Assembly (NCBI RefSeq): GCF_900129765.1 | Contig: NZ_FQWU01000003.1 | Coordinates: 372,001-436,000, forward strand | Length of the DNA stretch: 64,000 bases | From: Massilia sp. CF038 | Lineage (GTDB): Bacteria > Pseudomonadota > Gammaproteobacteria > Burkholderiales > Burkholderiaceae_D | Reading direction: 5' to 3' | Part shown: positions 24,803 to 34,986 of the stretch, piece after piece | Numbering within the stretch: position 1 is the stretch's first letter | How the letters are laid out: each line of letters opens with the position of its first letter | The notes under the pieces: generated by a model | Database searches by the model: none | What the model was told of the DNA's origin: nothing | Seen by the model: the letters and a program-made list of their open reading frames with translations, nothing else | Program-made: the position numbers and the translations under genes

Positions 24803-25717
24803 ATGACAGAACAACAGTCCAGTCCGATCGCTCAGCTTCCCGTCATGGGCGAGGCGGCACAGCAGTCCTATCCTACCGCAACCCTGTACATTGTGGCCAC
24901 TCCGATCGGGAATGTGACCGATATCAGCGTGCGCGCCCTGCACGTGCTGGGGATGGTGGATGCGGTGGCGTGCGAAGACACGCGCAATACCGGCAATCTG
25001 CTGACCCGTTTCGGTCTGTCGCGCCCCATGATCGCGGCGCACCAGCATAACGAGCGCGAAGTGGCCGACAAGATCATCACGCGCTTGCTGGCCGGCGAGC
25101 GGATTGCGCTGGTGTCGGATGCGGGCACGCCTGGCGTATCCGATCCTGGTGCGCGCATTGTGGACGCAGTACGGGCGGCCGGCTTGAAGGTGGTACCAGT
25201 GCCTGGCGCCTCGGCGGCGGTGACGGCGCTGTCGGCCAGTGGGCTGGTCAACGACCAGTTCTACTTTGTCGGTTTTTTGCCGGCCAAGGCCAAGCAGCGC
25301 GAAAGCGCCTTGCAGCAGTTGCTGACCGTGAGTGCGACCTTGGTGCTGTATGAAGCGCCGCACCGGATTGTCGATTGCGTGGAAGCGCTGGCAGCGGTGT
25401 TCCCGCTCGAGCGGCAGATTGTGTTTGCGCGCGAACTGACCAAGTTGTTCGAGGAGATCCATCGCTGCCCGCTGGCCGAGGCGCTGGCTTGGGTGAAGGC
25501 CGACGCGCATCGCGAAAAAGGGGAATTTGTGGTGCTGGTCGAAGGCGCGGCGGCTGGCAGCGATGCCGAAGAAGCGGAAGCGGAACGGATTCTGGGGATT
25601 TTGCTGGCCGAGTGCTCGGTCAAGCAGGCGGCCAACCTGACGGCGCAGATCACGGGGCGTAAAAAGAACGCGCTGTATGAGCGCGCGCTCCAGCTCAAGG
25701 GCGCGGCTGACGACTGA
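24803..25717 (+). CDS. rsmI: 16S rRNA 2'-O-methyltransferase RsmI
   Basis: SAM-dependent enzyme of 304 residues that methylates C1402 of 16S rRNA in the decoding centre. LYIVATPIGNVTDISVRALHVL and SDAGTPGVSDPGARIV are family signatures of this tetrapyrrole-methylase fold. The ATG at 24803 has no good ribosome site; an alternative ATG at 24845 gives a start closer to the family norm. It is divergent from lpoA as in the E. coli yraL-yraM pair, and tRNA-Pro follows. Confidence 0.95.
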   Translation: MTEQQSSPIAQLPVMGEAAQQSYPTATLYIVATPIGNVTDISVRALHVLGMVDAVACEDTRNTGNLLTRFGLSRPMIAAHQHNEREVADKIITRLLAGERIALVSDAGTPGVSDPGARIVDAVRAAGLKVVPVPGASAAVTALSASGLVNDQFYFVGFLPAKAKQRESALQQLLTVSATLVLYEAPHRIVDCVEALAAVFPLERQIVFARELTKLFEEIHRCPLAEALAWVKADAHREKGEFVVLVEGAAAGSDAEEAEAERILGILLAECSVKQAANLTAQITGRKKNALYERALQLKGAADD

Positions 25718-25778
25718 CCGAATTTATTTTGGGCGCGCCCTTGACCGGACTCGCGCCAACCGTTATGATTCTGGTCCT

Positions 25779-25855
25779 CGGAGTGTGGCGCAGTCCGGTA
25801 GCGCACCTGGTTTGGGACCAGGGGGTCCAAGGTTCGAATCCTTGTACTCCGACCA
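25779..25855 (+). tRNA. tRNA-Pro (anticodon UGG)
   Basis: A 77-base cloverleaf: acceptor CGGAGTG pairs with TACTCCG (one G-U pair), the anticodon arm is CCTGG-TTTGGGA-CCAGG with anticodon TGG, the T-loop is GGTTCGAATCC, and the CCA end is encoded. It decodes CCA and probably other CCN codons. Confidence 0.97.
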
Positions 25856-25865
25856 GTATTTCATG

Positions 25866-25905
25866 AAACCCGTATGTCCTTTGGATGTGCGGGTTTTTTG
25901 TTTTT
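25866..25905 (+). terminator. Rho-independent terminator of tRNA-Pro
   Basis: The stem AAACCCG / CGGGTTT, extended with mismatches over a 14-base arm, is followed by T-rich bases. It lies 10 bp after the tRNA. Confidence 0.85.
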
Positions 25906-25929
25906 GCGGCGCGCGTGGCGGTTTTGATA

Positions 25930-25968
25930 CATCGTCCTCGCGCAGGTGCCGGCGCGAGGACGACGATG
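25930..25968. repeat. REP-like palindrome abutting the liuE stop codon
   Basis: The arms CATCGTCCTCGCGC and GCGCGAGGAC-GACGATG match apart from a 3-base insertion in the right arm; the centre is AGGTGCCG. It is a compressed form of the same repeat family. It ends exactly next to the last base of the liuE stop (25969), between the tRNA-Pro terminator and liuE, and may form the 3' end of the liu/bio transcript. Confidence 0.8.
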
Positions 25969-26886
25969 TCAGGTGAGTTTTTTGGCGGCCAGGGCGTTGC
26001 CGGCCCGGCTGGCGCCCTTGCGGCCCAGGTGCTGCGAAATGAACTGGCCCGCGTCGACCACCAGGTCCAGATCGACCCCTGTCTCAATACCCAGACCATT
26101 CATCAGATACAGTACATCTTCGGTGGCCACGTTGCCGGTCGCGCCCTTGGCGTACGGGCAGCCGCCCAGGCCTGACACCGAGGAATGGAAGATCGACACG
26201 CCAATCTCCAGACTCGCATAGATATTGGCCAGCGCCTGGCCGTAGGTATCGTGGAAGTGGCCTGAAATGCGGTCAAGGTGGAAGGCACCAGCCGCGCGCA
26301 GCATCACGGCCTGCGTCTTGCGGGCGGTGGACACGCCAATGGTGTCGGCGATATCGAGTTCGTCGCAACCCAGGTCGCGCATGCGCCCTACTACATCGGC
26401 CACGGCGTCGAGAGGCACTTCGCCCTGATACGGGCAGCCGAACGCGCAGCTGATCGAGCCACGCAGGCGCAGGCCATGTTCCTTGGCAGCTTTGGCCACG
26501 CTTTCGAAGCGGGCGATCGATTCGGCGATCGAACAGTTGATGTTCTTTTGCGAGAACGCTTCCGAGGCCGAGCCGAAGATCACCACTTCCTGCGCGCCGG
26601 CCGCCAGTGCCGCCTCGAACCCCTGCATGTTCGGCGTGAGTGCCGAATACAGCGTGCCCGGGCGGCGCGTGATGCCTGCCATGACTTCGGCGCTGGTGGC
26701 CATCTGCGGCACCCACTTGGGCGAGACGAAGGACGCCGCTTCAATGTTCTGGAAACCAGCTTGCGACAGACGGTTCACCAGCTCGATCTTGACGGCGGCA
26801 GGCACGGATTCTTTTTCGTTTTGCAGGCCGTCGCGCGGGCCGACTTCGACGATTTTGACTTTGCGGGGCAGCGTAGCGTCGCTCAT
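25969..26886 (-). CDS. liuE: Hydroxymethylglutaryl-CoA lyase
   Basis: Enzyme of 305 residues that splits HMG-CoA into acetyl-CoA and acetoacetate, the last step of leucine degradation. A TIM-barrel start VEVGPRDGLQNEK binds substrate and metal, and the active-site loop SGLGGCPYAKGATGNVATED contains the catalytic Cys. The ATG at 26886 (AAGGA site) is preferred to an upstream in-frame start. It closes the liu/bio array, 25 bp after a membrane-protein gene. Confidence 0.94.
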   Translation of the reverse strand: MSDATLPRKVKIVEVGPRDGLQNEKESVPAAVKIELVNRLSQAGFQNIEAASFVSPKWVPQMATSAEVMAGITRRPGTLYSALTPNMQGFEAALAAGAQEVVIFGSASEAFSQKNINCSIAESIARFESVAKAAKEHGLRLRGSISCAFGCPYQGEVPLDAVADVVGRMRDLGCDELDIADTIGVSTARKTQAVMLRAAGAFHLDRISGHFHDTYGQALANIYASLEIGVSIFHSSVSGLGGCPYAKGATGNVATEDVLYLMNGLGIETGVDLDLVVDAGQFISQHLGRKGASRAGNALAAKKLT

Positions 26887-26911
26887 GATTTTTCCTTGAT
26901 GGTTAAGCGTA

Positions 26912-27505
26912 TTAGGTGGCAGCGGGAGGCAGGACCAAAGAGGCAACGAAACCCAGCCACAGCAGCATACAGATGACGATCCAGACGTAATTTGCGGCGG
27001 TCAGCCTGGCATTGCCGGCGCCGTGCGGGTCGCCGCAGGCGCGGTTGATCTGGCCTTGCACTTTGCAGTAATACACCAGCAGCACCAGACCCAGAATAGC
27101 CCACAGGGGCGCGGTATAGCTGGCCGCAATGTCGCGAGACCATAGCCGGTCGACCACTCCCCATGCCACAATCAGTGCGATCATGATGCCGGCATCGGTA
27201 TCGGATTTCCAATTGAGCGGGCGTCCCTGGGCGTCGGCATATTCGTTCGCCTCGCGCAGCAGGTCGTGCAAAAAAAAGATCTGGAAAATCGCGCGCGCGG
27301 GTGGCCATTCCTGCCCGTCCGGATGGTGATTCTTGTAGCAACGCCAGTTCTTGTAGTTCCAATACACCGTGTAGTAGCCGGCCGTGACCAGAAACATGAT
27401 GCACAATTTGAGCGGCGACACCACGTAGAAGGCATCTTGCAGGCGCGGTGGGGCCGGCGGCTTCTCGAAGCTTGCTGCGGGCGGGGCGTAGGGTGCGTCT
27501 TCCAT
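26912..27505 (-). CDS. Hypothetical membrane protein within the liu array
   Basis: Membrane protein of 197 residues, not assigned. It starts with a Pro-rich cytosolic segment, followed by about four hydrophobic helices (about 33-50, 105-120, 135-153, 172-192) and a Cys/Trp/Tyr-rich segment (WNYKNWRCYKNHH). It starts 1 bp after the ghrA stop, so they are coupled. Why it lies between ghrA and liuE is unclear. Confidence 0.65.
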   Translation of the reverse strand: MEDAPYAPPAASFEKPPAPPRLQDAFYVVSPLKLCIMFLVTAGYYTVYWNYKNWRCYKNHHPDGQEWPPARAIFQIFFLHDLLREANEYADAQGRPLNWKSDTDAGIMIALIVAWGVVDRLWSRDIAASYTAPLWAILGLVLLVYYCKVQGQINRACGDPHGAGNARLTAANYVWIVICMLLWLGFVASLVLPPAAT

Positions 27506-27506
27506 G

Positions 27507-28436
27507 TCAATAGCCGCGCTGCCGGTCAACGACATCGGCGATGGGTTCACCGCGTTCGAACGCCAGCAGTTTGGCGCTGATCTGTTCAATGCTTTCGCGG
27601 CGCAGCGTGAGCGCCGAGATGTGCGGGGTAATCGTAATCTTCGGCTCGTCCCAGAACGGGTGCGGCGCCGGCAGCGGCTCGTTGCGGAACACGTCGAGCG
27701 TGGCGCCGGCGATATGACCAGCGCGGATCAACGTGACCAGATCCGGCTCGGCGACCAGGGCGCCGCGCGCCACGTTGATCAGGTACGCGCCTTGGGGCAG
27801 CAGCGACAGGCGGCTGCGGTCGAGCAGGTTGGTGGTCTCGGGCGTGAGCGGCAGCAGGCAGACCAGTACGCGGGTGCCGCGCAAAAAGTCGTCAAGCTGG
27901 GCGCTGCCGGCGAAGCATTCGACGCCCTCAATTTGCTTTGCCGTGCGGCTCCAGCCACGCAGGGGGAAGCCGAACGAGGCCAGCGCATCAAGCACGCGCT
28001 TGCCCAGCACACCGGTGCCCAGGACGCCGACCGTGAAGTCGGCCTTGTCGTGCTGCGGCAGCTGCTTCCAGATGCCGCGCCGGGCCTGCTGGTCGTATTC
28101 GTCCAGGCGGCGGTAATAGCGCAGCACCGCATGCGACACGTATTCGGCCATCTGGATCGCCATGCCGGCGTCGCCCAGGCGAATCACCGGAACCGGGGGC
28201 AGCGCTTCGCTGTATTTCAGGATGCCGTCGGCGCCCGCGCCCGTCAGGAAAATGGCTTTGACGTGCTGCAGTTCGGGCAGCAAGGCGACCGGGGGCGACC
28301 ACAGGACGGCGTAGTCGCATGGCGCGATGGGAACGCCTTCCTGCCAGACGATGATCTGCGCCTGCGGCAGGCAGGCTGCAAAATCAGCGACCCAGGGATC
28401 GGTGATGCCGTCGGCGCGGTGCAAAAGAATGCGCAT
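27507..28436 (-). CDS. ghrA: Glyoxylate/hydroxypyruvate reductase A
   Basis: D-2-hydroxyacid dehydrogenase of 309 residues, GhrA type. The Rossmann motif is GVLGTGVLGKRVLDAL, and the catalytic set is Arg in NVARGALV, Glu in VFRNEPLP and His in ITPHISA. It reduces glyoxylate or hydroxypyruvate with NAD(P)H. The ATG at 28436 has a GGAGA site; upstream in-frame starts run into the REP-like repeat. Its link to leucine degradation is not obvious. Confidence 0.9.
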   Translation of the reverse strand: MRILLHRADGITDPWVADFAACLPQAQIIVWQEGVPIAPCDYAVLWSPPVALLPELQHVKAIFLTGAGADGILKYSEALPPVPVIRLGDAGMAIQMAEYVSHAVLRYYRRLDEYDQQARRGIWKQLPQHDKADFTVGVLGTGVLGKRVLDALASFGFPLRGWSRTAKQIEGVECFAGSAQLDDFLRGTRVLVCLLPLTPETTNLLDRSRLSLLPQGAYLINVARGALVAEPDLVTLIRAGHIAGATLDVFRNEPLPAPHPFWDEPKITITPHISALTLRRESIEQISAKLLAFERGEPIADVVDRQRGY

Positions 28437-28460
28437 CTTGTCTCCAGTGTCGCGTTTCGT

Positions 28461-28550
28461 CATCGCCCTCGCGAAGGCGGGGGCCCATGCCACGCATGCT
28501 GCAACGTTAAATCATGGATGCTACAGGCCCCCGCCTTCGCGAGGGCGATG
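28461..28550. repeat. REP-like inverted pair, 25-bp perfect arms
   Basis: Arms 28461-28485 and 28526-28550 are exact reverse complements, with a 40-bp spacer. It fills most of the 120-bp gap between liuD and ghrA, the only gap larger than 43 bp in the minus-strand array from liuB to liuE. It might stabilise upstream mRNA or reduce read-through. Confidence 0.9.
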
Positions 28551-28556
28551 TACTGG

Positions 28557-30578
28557 TCAGGCGGCTTTGAAGGCCAGCAGCGGCGCGCCGTCTGCGACCT
28601 GATCACCCACCTGGTACAAAATCTCTTCCACCAATCCGTCACCTGGCGCGGCGATGGTATGTTCCATCTTCATCGCTTCCATGATCACGAGCGGGTCGCC
28701 CTTCTTCACTTCCTGCCCTTTGGCCGCCAGTACCGCCACCACCTTGCCTGGCATGGGCGCGGTCAGGCGTCCGCCAGCCGCTTCCACTTCGCCGGCATGC
28801 GCCATCGGGTCATTGAAGGTGAGCGCAAAATGGCGGCCGCCAGTGAACACGTGGAACACGTCGCCGTCGCGGCGCACGGTGCCATGCAACGAGGTTGCGC
28901 CCAGCTTGATGGAAAGGTCAGCCCCATCGCGCGCGGTGACCGACAACTCCACGTCAATCCCGTTGACCGACAAATCCCAGCCATGCGGCCGGTAGGTCAG
29001 GCTGACTGCATAGGTTTTGTGCTCGTCGGCGAAACCGAGCTGGCGCTGGTAGGCGCTGTTCATGCGCCAGCCCAGCGCATTGCCCCATGGGTCGGCTGGA
29101 TTGGCCGATTGTGCCGCGGATGACGCTTTTTCTGCTTCGATCAGCGCCACCGCCGCCAGTGCCAGCGCGCCCACCGGTGCCGATTTCGGCGTCGGGAACA
29201 ATTCGTCGCTGTTACGCTCGATCAGACCTGTGTCCAGATCGGCGCTGGAAAACGCGCTGCCTTCCACCAGACGCTTAAGGAAGGCGATATTGCTGGCCAG
29301 GCCCACCAGCTGGAATTCGGCCAGCGCCTGCGACATGCGCGCGAGGGCCTGGTTGCGGTCCGCGCCCCACACGATCAGCTTGGCGATCATGGGGTCGTAG
29401 AACGGCGAAATGGCGTCGCCTTCGCGCACGCCCGAGTCGATACGCACCGCCGCCGGCGCACCTGGGGTGCCGCCCAGTTCAAAACTGACAGCCTGCGGCG
29501 TGCCCATATGGCGCAGCGTGCCGATCGAGGGCAGGAAGCCCTTCTCCGGATTTTCGGCATACACGCGCGCTTCAATCGCGTGGCCATTGATGGTCAGTTC
29601 CGACTGCATTTTTGGCAGCGGCTGGCCGGCGGCCACGCGCAACTGCCACTCCACCAGGTCGGTCCCGGTAATCATTTCCGTCACCGGGTGCTCCACCTGC
29701 AGACGCGTGTTCATCTCCATGAAGTAGAACGAGCCGTCCTGGTTGGCGATGAATTCCACGGTGCCGGCGCCCACGTAGCCCACCGCGCGCGCGGCGGCCA
29801 CTGCCGCTTCGCCCATGGCGGAGCGGCGTTCCGGCGTCATGCCCGGCGCTGGCGCTTCTTCCAGCACCTTCTGGTGGCGGCGCTGCACCGAGCAGTCGCG
29901 CTCGTGCAGGTAGACGCAGTTGCCACGCGTGTCGGCAAACACTTGAATCTCGATGTGGCGTGGGCGCTGCAGATATTTTTCGGCGAGGACCTTGTCGTCG
30001 CCAAAGGAGCTGATTGCTTCGCGCTTGCAGGAGGCCAGGGCTGCCTTGAAGTCCTCCGAGCGCTCGATCACGCGCATGCCCTTGCCGCCACCGCCAGCGG
30101 AGGCTTTCAGCAGAACCGGGTAGCCGATGCGGTCGCCCTGCTGCTGCAGGAAGTCCGGATCCTGGTTGTCGCCGTGGTAGCCAGGTACCAGCGGCACCTT
30201 GGCAGTTTCCATCAGCGATTTGGCGGCCGATTTGGAGCCCATGGCGCGCATGGCCGACGCTGGCGGGCCAATGAAGACCAGGCCCGCTTCGACGCAGGCG
30301 TCGGCAAATTCGGCATTCTCGGACAGGAAGCCGTAGCCCGGGTGAACCGCCTGGGCACCGGTGGCCAGTGCCACGGCGATGATGCGGTCGCCGCACAGAT
30401 AGCTCTCCTTGGCAGCTGCCGGACCAATGAGCACAGCTTCATCGCACACCGCCACATGTTTTGAATTCGCGTCTGCCTCCGAATACACGGCGACAGTCTT
30501 GATGCCCATGCGGCGCGCAGTGGCGGCCACACGGCAGGCGATTTCGCCACGGTTGGCGATGAGGATTTTTGTAAACAT
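28557..30578 (-). CDS. liuD: Methylcrotonyl-CoA carboxylase biotin-carrying alpha subunit
   Basis: Biotin-dependent subunit of 673 residues. The biotin carboxylase domain (about 1-450) starts FTKILIANRGEIACRV and has an ATP-binding Gly-rich loop (KASAGGGGKGMRV). A middle BT-type linker and a C-terminal biotinyl domain with EAMKMEHTI follow; the Lys is biotinylated. Together with LiuB it carboxylates 3-methylcrotonyl-CoA from leucine. Separated from bioB by 43 bp. A propionyl- or geranyl-CoA carboxylase subunit is an alternative, but the liuB/C/E context favours methylcrotonyl-CoA. Confidence 0.92.
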   Translation of the reverse strand: MFTKILIANRGEIACRVAATARRMGIKTVAVYSEADANSKHVAVCDEAVLIGPAAAKESYLCGDRIIAVALATGAQAVHPGYGFLSENAEFADACVEAGLVFIGPPASAMRAMGSKSAAKSLMETAKVPLVPGYHGDNQDPDFLQQQGDRIGYPVLLKASAGGGGKGMRVIERSEDFKAALASCKREAISSFGDDKVLAEKYLQRPRHIEIQVFADTRGNCVYLHERDCSVQRRHQKVLEEAPAPGMTPERRSAMGEAAVAAARAVGYVGAGTVEFIANQDGSFYFMEMNTRLQVEHPVTEMITGTDLVEWQLRVAAGQPLPKMQSELTINGHAIEARVYAENPEKGFLPSIGTLRHMGTPQAVSFELGGTPGAPAAVRIDSGVREGDAISPFYDPMIAKLIVWGADRNQALARMSQALAEFQLVGLASNIAFLKRLVEGSAFSSADLDTGLIERNSDELFPTPKSAPVGALALAAVALIEAEKASSAAQSANPADPWGNALGWRMNSAYQRQLGFADEHKTYAVSLTYRPHGWDLSVNGIDVELSVTARDGADLSIKLGATSLHGTVRRDGDVFHVFTGGRHFALTFNDPMAHAGEVEAAGGRLTAPMPGKVVAVLAAKGQEVKKGDPLVIMEAMKMEHTIAAPGDGLVEEILYQVGDQVADGAPLLAFKAA

Positions 30579-30621
30579 GGGTCGCTGCCTTATCTCGTTC
30601 TTGGTTTTTTGTAGGTCGTTC

Positions 30622-31662
30622 TCAGCCGCCGCAAGCCGCTTTTGGCGCCGAGTCCAGCGTGGCGGCGCGTGTTACCAGGCCCAGCTTGTTGAGCAGGGCG
30701 CGGTCGTCTTCGGCTTCCGGGTTGTCGGTAGTGAGCAGCTTGTCGCCGTAGAAGATGGAATTTGCGCCGGCCAGGAAGCACATGGCTTGCACGGCTTCGC
30801 CCATCTGGCGCCGTCCTGCCGACAGGCGCACGCGTGCCTGCGGCATGGTGATGCGGGCCACGGCGATGGTGCGCACGAATTCGAACGGGTCAAGCGGATC
30901 GAGGCCGTGCAGCGGCGTGCCTTCGACCTGCACCAGGTGATTGACCGGCACCGATTCCGGATACGGGTTCAGGTTGGCCAGCTGCGCGATCAGGCCGGCG
31001 CGCTGCAGGCGCGATTCGCCCATGCCGACGATGCCGCCACAGCAGACCTTCAGGCCGGCGCTGCGCACGCGGCCCAGGGTGTCGAGGCGGTCCTGGTATT
31101 CGCGGGTGGAGATCACGTTGTTGTAGAACTCGGGCGCGGTGTCCAGATTGTGGTTGTAGAAGTCCAGGCCCGCGTTTTTCAGACGGTCGGCCTGGCCTTC
31201 TTCCAGCATGCCCAGGGTGGCGCAGGTTTCCATGCCCAGCGCTTTGACTTCGCGCACCATCTCTTCGACCTTGTCCATGTCGCGCTCTTTCGGGCTGCGC
31301 CAGGCGGCGCCCATGCAAAAGCGCGTGGCGCCGTTGGCCTTGGCCTGCTTGGCCGCGTCAATCACGGTATCGATGTCGAGAATTTTTTTCGCTTCAACGC
31401 CGGTGTCGTAACGGGCCGCCTGCGGGCAGTAGCCGCAGTCTTCCTCGCAGCCGCCGGTCTTGATGGACAGCAGGGTCGCCAGTTCCACATCGCCGGCCGG
31501 GAAGTGCGCGCGGTGTACCGTTTGCGCCTTGAACATCAGGTCATTGAACGGCAGCTCGAACAGCGCCAGCACATCGGCCAGCGGCCAGGTGGCTGCCTCA
31601 GGCAGTTTGATGGCCGCGGCAGGCGGGTGGAAAGAGACGGCGGTAGTTTGAGACATGGTCAT
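30622..31662 (-). CDS. bioB: Biotin synthase BioB
   Basis: Radical-SAM enzyme of 346 residues that inserts sulfur into dethiobiotin. The SAM cluster motif is seen in [18 protein letters not shown] (C-x3-C-x2-C), and the [2Fe-2S]-related and substrate residues follow in YNHNLDT and RVRLSAGR. It is the last step of the pathway and the last bio gene here, 12 bp after bioD. The product serves the carboxylase subunit encoded next. Confidence 0.97.
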   Translation of the reverse strand: MTMSQTTAVSFHPPAAAIKLPEAATWPLADVLALFELPFNDLMFKAQTVHRAHFPAGDVELATLLSIKTGGCEEDCGYCPQAARYDTGVEAKKILDIDTVIDAAKQAKANGATRFCMGAAWRSPKERDMDKVEEMVREVKALGMETCATLGMLEEGQADRLKNAGLDFYNHNLDTAPEFYNNVISTREYQDRLDTLGRVRSAGLKVCCGGIVGMGESRLQRAGLIAQLANLNPYPESVPVNHLVQVEGTPLHGLDPLDPFEFVRTIAVARITMPQARVRLSAGRRQMGEAVQAMCFLAGANSIFYGDKLLTTDNPEAEDDRALLNKLGLVTRAATLDSAPKAACGG

Positions 31663-31674
31663 TCCTTCTGAGGG

Positions 31675-32460
31675 TCAGTCGCGCTTGGACGGCCAGCCTG
31701 GCAGTCCTGCGAGATCGATAAATTTTGCGGCTTCTGCGGCCGTTGCTTGTTCAAGGTAGGGGATGCGGCCCAGGAGCGGCGCCGGAATCCGTTGTTCGAG
31801 CGCGGCGACGTTTTCGTCGGCGAACTGCATGTCGGGATCGATTTCGTTGACCACCCAGCCGGCCAGCACCAGGTCGCGCGTGATGATCGCCTCGATGGTC
31901 AGCAGCGCGTGGCTGATGCATCCGAGGCGCAGGCCCACCACCAGGATCACCGGCAGATTGAGCTGTTCGGCCAGCTGGGCGCTGTCGAAATCGTCCGAGA
32001 ATGGCACCCGGAAGCCGCCCACGCCTTCGACCACCACCGCGTCGGAGGCGGCCGACACTTCGGCATAAGCTGCAATGATGGGCACCGCTTCAATGGTGAC
32101 ACCCTGGCGTGCGGCGGCAATGTGCGGGGCGCAGGCGTCGCGCAGCATGTAGGGTGTGGTGATATTGGCCGGCAGGTGGACATTGCCAGCGGCGATCAGC
32201 TGGTCGGCGTCTTCGTTGTGCAGTTCGCCGTCGCGCATGGCGGCACCCGCAGCCACCGGCTTCATGCCGCAGGCACGCACGCCGTTTTCCACCAGCGTGT
32301 GCAAAATCGCTGACGACACCAGCGTCTTGCCGATCTCGGTGTCAGTGCCAGTCACAAAGCAGGAGAAACGCATCGGCAGGCCTTCGGCAGCCAGTGCGGG
32401 CAGCGGTTCGACCACGGGCGTGGCGACGGCAAGCGGATCGACAGGATCGTTCAGACTCAT
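31675..32460 (-). CDS. bioD: Dethiobiotin synthetase BioD
   Basis: ATP-dependent ligase of 261 residues that forms the ureido ring of dethiobiotin from 7,8-diaminopelargonate and CO2. The P-loop [10 protein letters not shown] is at about 38-47, with substrate loops GMKPVAAG and [10 protein letters not shown]. It has an N-terminal extension of about 29 residues; an internal ATG (about 32373) would give the usual length. The longer start overlaps the bioF stop by 4 bp (ATGA), so it is likely used. Confidence 0.95.
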   Translation of the reverse strand: MSLNDPVDPLAVATPVVEPLPALAAEGLPMRFSCFVTGTDTEIGKTLVSSAILHTLVENGVRACGMKPVAAGAAMRDGELHNEDADQLIAAGNVHLPANITTPYMLRDACAPHIAAARQGVTIEAVPIIAAYAEVSAASDAVVVEGVGGFRVPFSDDFDSAQLAEQLNLPVILVVGLRLGCISHALLTIEAIITRDLVLAGWVVNEIDPDMQFADENVAALEQRIPAPLLGRIPYLEQATAAEAAKFIDLAGLPGWPSKRD

Positions 32461-33641
32461 CGCAATTGCTCCAATTCGTTGATCGCGGCAGCGAGCTGCG
32501 CGACTTCTTCATGCGTGTGCGCAGCCGACAGTGTCACGCGCAGGCGCGCCGTTCCCGCCGGGACGGTGGGTGGGCGGATGGCCGGCACCCACAAGCCCAT
32601 GCCATACAAGCCGGCGCCAATGCGCAGCGCTTCTTCGTTGCTGCCAATGATGATGGGCTGGATCGCGGTGTCGGATTCCATCCGCTGCCAGCGCTTGAGT
32701 TTCAGTTCGTGGCCCAGCTGCGCCACCAGCGATTGCAGGTGGGCGCGGCGCGAAGCACCTTCGTCGCTGCCGATGATATCGATACTGGCCAGCAGGGCGT
32801 GCGCCAGCGCCGGTGGCGCGGCAGTGGTGTAAATGTAGGGGCGGCCGCGCTGGATCATGGTTTCGATCACGCTGGCATGGGCGGCCACAAAGGCACCGCC
32901 TACACCGGCAGCCTTGCCCAGGGTCCCCATGTAGACCAGGTTGGGCGAGCGCAGATTGAAGTGTTCGAGGGCGCCGCGGCCGTGGGCGCCCAGGGTGCCG
33001 AAGCCATGTGCGTCGTCGATCACCAGCCAGGCATTGTGCTGTTCGCACAGCGCCAGCAGCTGCGGCAAGGGCGCCAGGTCACCGTCCATGCTGAATACAC
33101 TGTCAGTCACCACCAGCTTGCTGGTGGCATTGCTGTTGGCCAGCAGCGCGCCCAGCGCTGTCAGATCAGCATGCGGATACACCTTGACGCTGGCGCGGGC
33201 CAGGCGGGCACCATCGATCAGCGAGGCGTGGTTGAGCGACTCGGAAAATATCTCGGCATCGCCATCCTGGCCCAGGGTGGTGAGGATCGCCAGATTGGCC
33301 ATGTAGCCGGTGCAGAACGACAGCGCGCGCGGGGCCACCAGATGGACGCCGACGAATTCGGCAAGGCGGTCTTCCAGCAGCTGGTGGGCCTGGGTGTGGC
33401 CGCTGATCAGGTGCGAGGCGCCGCTGCCGGCGCCATATAACGCGGCACCTTCGCGCAGCGCTTCGACCACGCGCGGATGCGCGGCCAGGCCCAGGTAATC
33501 GTTGCTGCAAAAGGCCAGCATGGGGCGTCCGCCCACCACCACGCGCGGCGCGCACGCCGTTTCCAGCACGCGCCGGTGGCGCGTGAGGCTTTGCTCGTCA
33601 AGTTCGGCCAGCTTGCGGTCGAGGGCGGCAATCATGTCCAT
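32457..33641 (-). CDS. bioF: 8-amino-7-oxononanoate synthase BioF
   Basis: PLP enzyme of 394 residues that condenses pimeloyl-ACP or pimeloyl-CoA with alanine. Features are [12 protein letters not shown] near the N-terminus, [11 protein letters not shown], the acid [10 protein letters not shown], and the PLP lysine in [14 protein letters not shown]. It overlaps bioD by 4 bp and the bioA stop by 1 base, so bioA-F-D are tightly coupled. No bioC or bioH is present in the window for the pimeloyl branch. Confidence 0.96.
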   Translation of the reverse strand: MDMIAALDRKLAELDEQSLTRHRRVLETACAPRVVVGGRPMLAFCSNDYLGLAAHPRVVEALREGAALYGAGSGASHLISGHTQAHQLLEDRLAEFVGVHLVAPRALSFCTGYMANLAILTTLGQDGDAEIFSESLNHASLIDGARLARASVKVYPHADLTALGALLANSNATSKLVVTDSVFSMDGDLAPLPQLLALCEQHNAWLVIDDAHGFGTLGAHGRGALEHFNLRSPNLVYMGTLGKAAGVGGAFVAAHASVIETMIQRGRPYIYTTAAPPALAHALLASIDIIGSDEGASRRAHLQSLVAQLGHELKLKRWQRMESDTAIQPIIIGSNEEALRIGAGLYGMGLWVPAIRPPTVPAGTARLRVTLSAAHTHEEVAQLAAAINELEQLR

Positions 33642-34972
33642 CAGGCGTTTCCGATCACCGATTCAAACACCATGCGGGTGCGCTCGGCCAGACCGGCCAT
33701 TTCGTCGTGGGACAGGATGTACGGCGGCATCAGGTAGACCGTGCGGCCAATGGGGCGCAGCAGCAGCTCGTTTTCCAGCGCGGCGCTGAAGAAGCGGCGC
33801 GAGAAGGTCGACGCGCGCGCCGCATCCGGCTCCACCGCGTCAAAGGCCCAGATCATGCCGGCCTGGCGGAAGTGGCGTACCCGTTCGTGCTGCGCCAATG
33901 GCGCCATGGCAGCGGTCAGGCTGGCGGCGCGCTGGCGGTTGTTGGCCAGCACGTTGTCGTCCTTGAATATCTGCAGGGTGGCCAGCGCGGCGCGGCAGGC
34001 CAGCGGATTGCCGGTATAGGAATGCGAATGCAGAAATCCGCGCGTGACATCCGCGCTGTAGAAAGCCTGGTAGACCTCGTCGCGCGTGAGCACCAGCGAA
34101 AGCGGGAGGTAGCCGCCACTGATGCCTTTCGACAGGCACAGGAAGTCGGGCCAGATGCCAGCCTGTTCGCAGGCGAAGAAGGTGCCGGTGCGGCCGCAGC
34201 CAACAGCGATTTCGTCGAGGATCAGATGCACGTCGTGGCGGTCGCACAGTTCGCGCACCAGCGTCAGGTACAGCGGATCGTGCATGGCCATGCCGGTGGC
34301 GCACTGCACCAGCGGCTCGATGATGATGGCGGCGATCTTGTCGGCCCGTTCCAGGAACAGGTTTTCCACATCTTTGGCGGCACGCCGTGCCACGTCCTGG
34401 GCGCTTTCGCCCTCGCCTGCCTGGCGCGCGTCGGGCGACATGACCACACGGGCGGCGCGCAGCAGCGGGCCGTAAGCATCCTTGAACAAGGCCACATCGG
34501 TCACGGCCAGCGCGCCGATGGTTTCGCCATGGTAGCTGCCTTTCAGGCAGACGAATTCCTGCTTGTCGGTGCGGCCCGAATTGCGCCACGCGTGAAAGCT
34601 CATCTTGAGGGCGATTTCCACCGCCGAGGCGCCGTCGGACGCGTAGAACGCGTGGCCGAGGGTGCGCCCGGTCATGTCGGACAGCTGCTCCGACAGGCGA
34701 ATCACCGGTTCGTGGGTGAAGCCGGCCAGCATGGCGTGTTCAAGGCGATCGAGCTGGTCCTTGAGGGCCGCATTGATGCGCGGGTTGGCGTGGCCGAACA
34801 GATTGACCCACCACGAACTGATGGCGTCCAGATAGCGCTTGCCTTCGTGGTCGTACAGCCAGGCGCCGCGGCCGTGGCTGACCGGAATCAGGGGCACGGT
34901 TTCGTGGTGCTGCATCTGCGTGCACGGATGCCATACGCTGCGCAGGCTGCGGTTGACCCAGTCTTGTGGCAT
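33641..34972 (-). CDS. bioA: Adenosylmethionine-8-amino-7-oxononanoate aminotransferase BioA
   Basis: PLP aminotransferase of 443 residues that makes 7,8-diaminopelargonate. [31 protein letters not shown] and the PLP lysine in [15 protein letters not shown] are diagnostic. The ATG at 34972, with an AAGG site, is chosen over an in-frame TTG at 34990. It is 14 bp after liuC, so the bio set follows the leucine genes without a promoter-sized gap. Confidence 0.96.
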   Translation of the reverse strand: MPQDWVNRSLRSVWHPCTQMQHHETVPLIPVSHGRGAWLYDHEGKRYLDAISSWWVNLFGHANPRINAALKDQLDRLEHAMLAGFTHEPVIRLSEQLSDMTGRTLGHAFYASDGASAVEIALKMSFHAWRNSGRTDKQEFVCLKGSYHGETIGALAVTDVALFKDAYGPLLRAARVVMSPDARQAGEGESAQDVARRAAKDVENLFLERADKIAAIIIEPLVQCATGMAMHDPLYLTLVRELCDRHDVHLILDEIAVGCGRTGTFFACEQAGIWPDFLCLSKGISGGYLPLSLVLTRDEVYQAFYSADVTRGFLHSHSYTGNPLACRAALATLQIFKDDNVLANNRQRAASLTAAMAPLAQHERVRHFRQAGMIWAFDAVEPDAARASTFSRRFFSAALENELLLRPIGRTVYLMPPYILSHDEMAGLAERTRMVFESVIGNA

Positions 34973-34986
34973 GTTCGCCTTCAATC

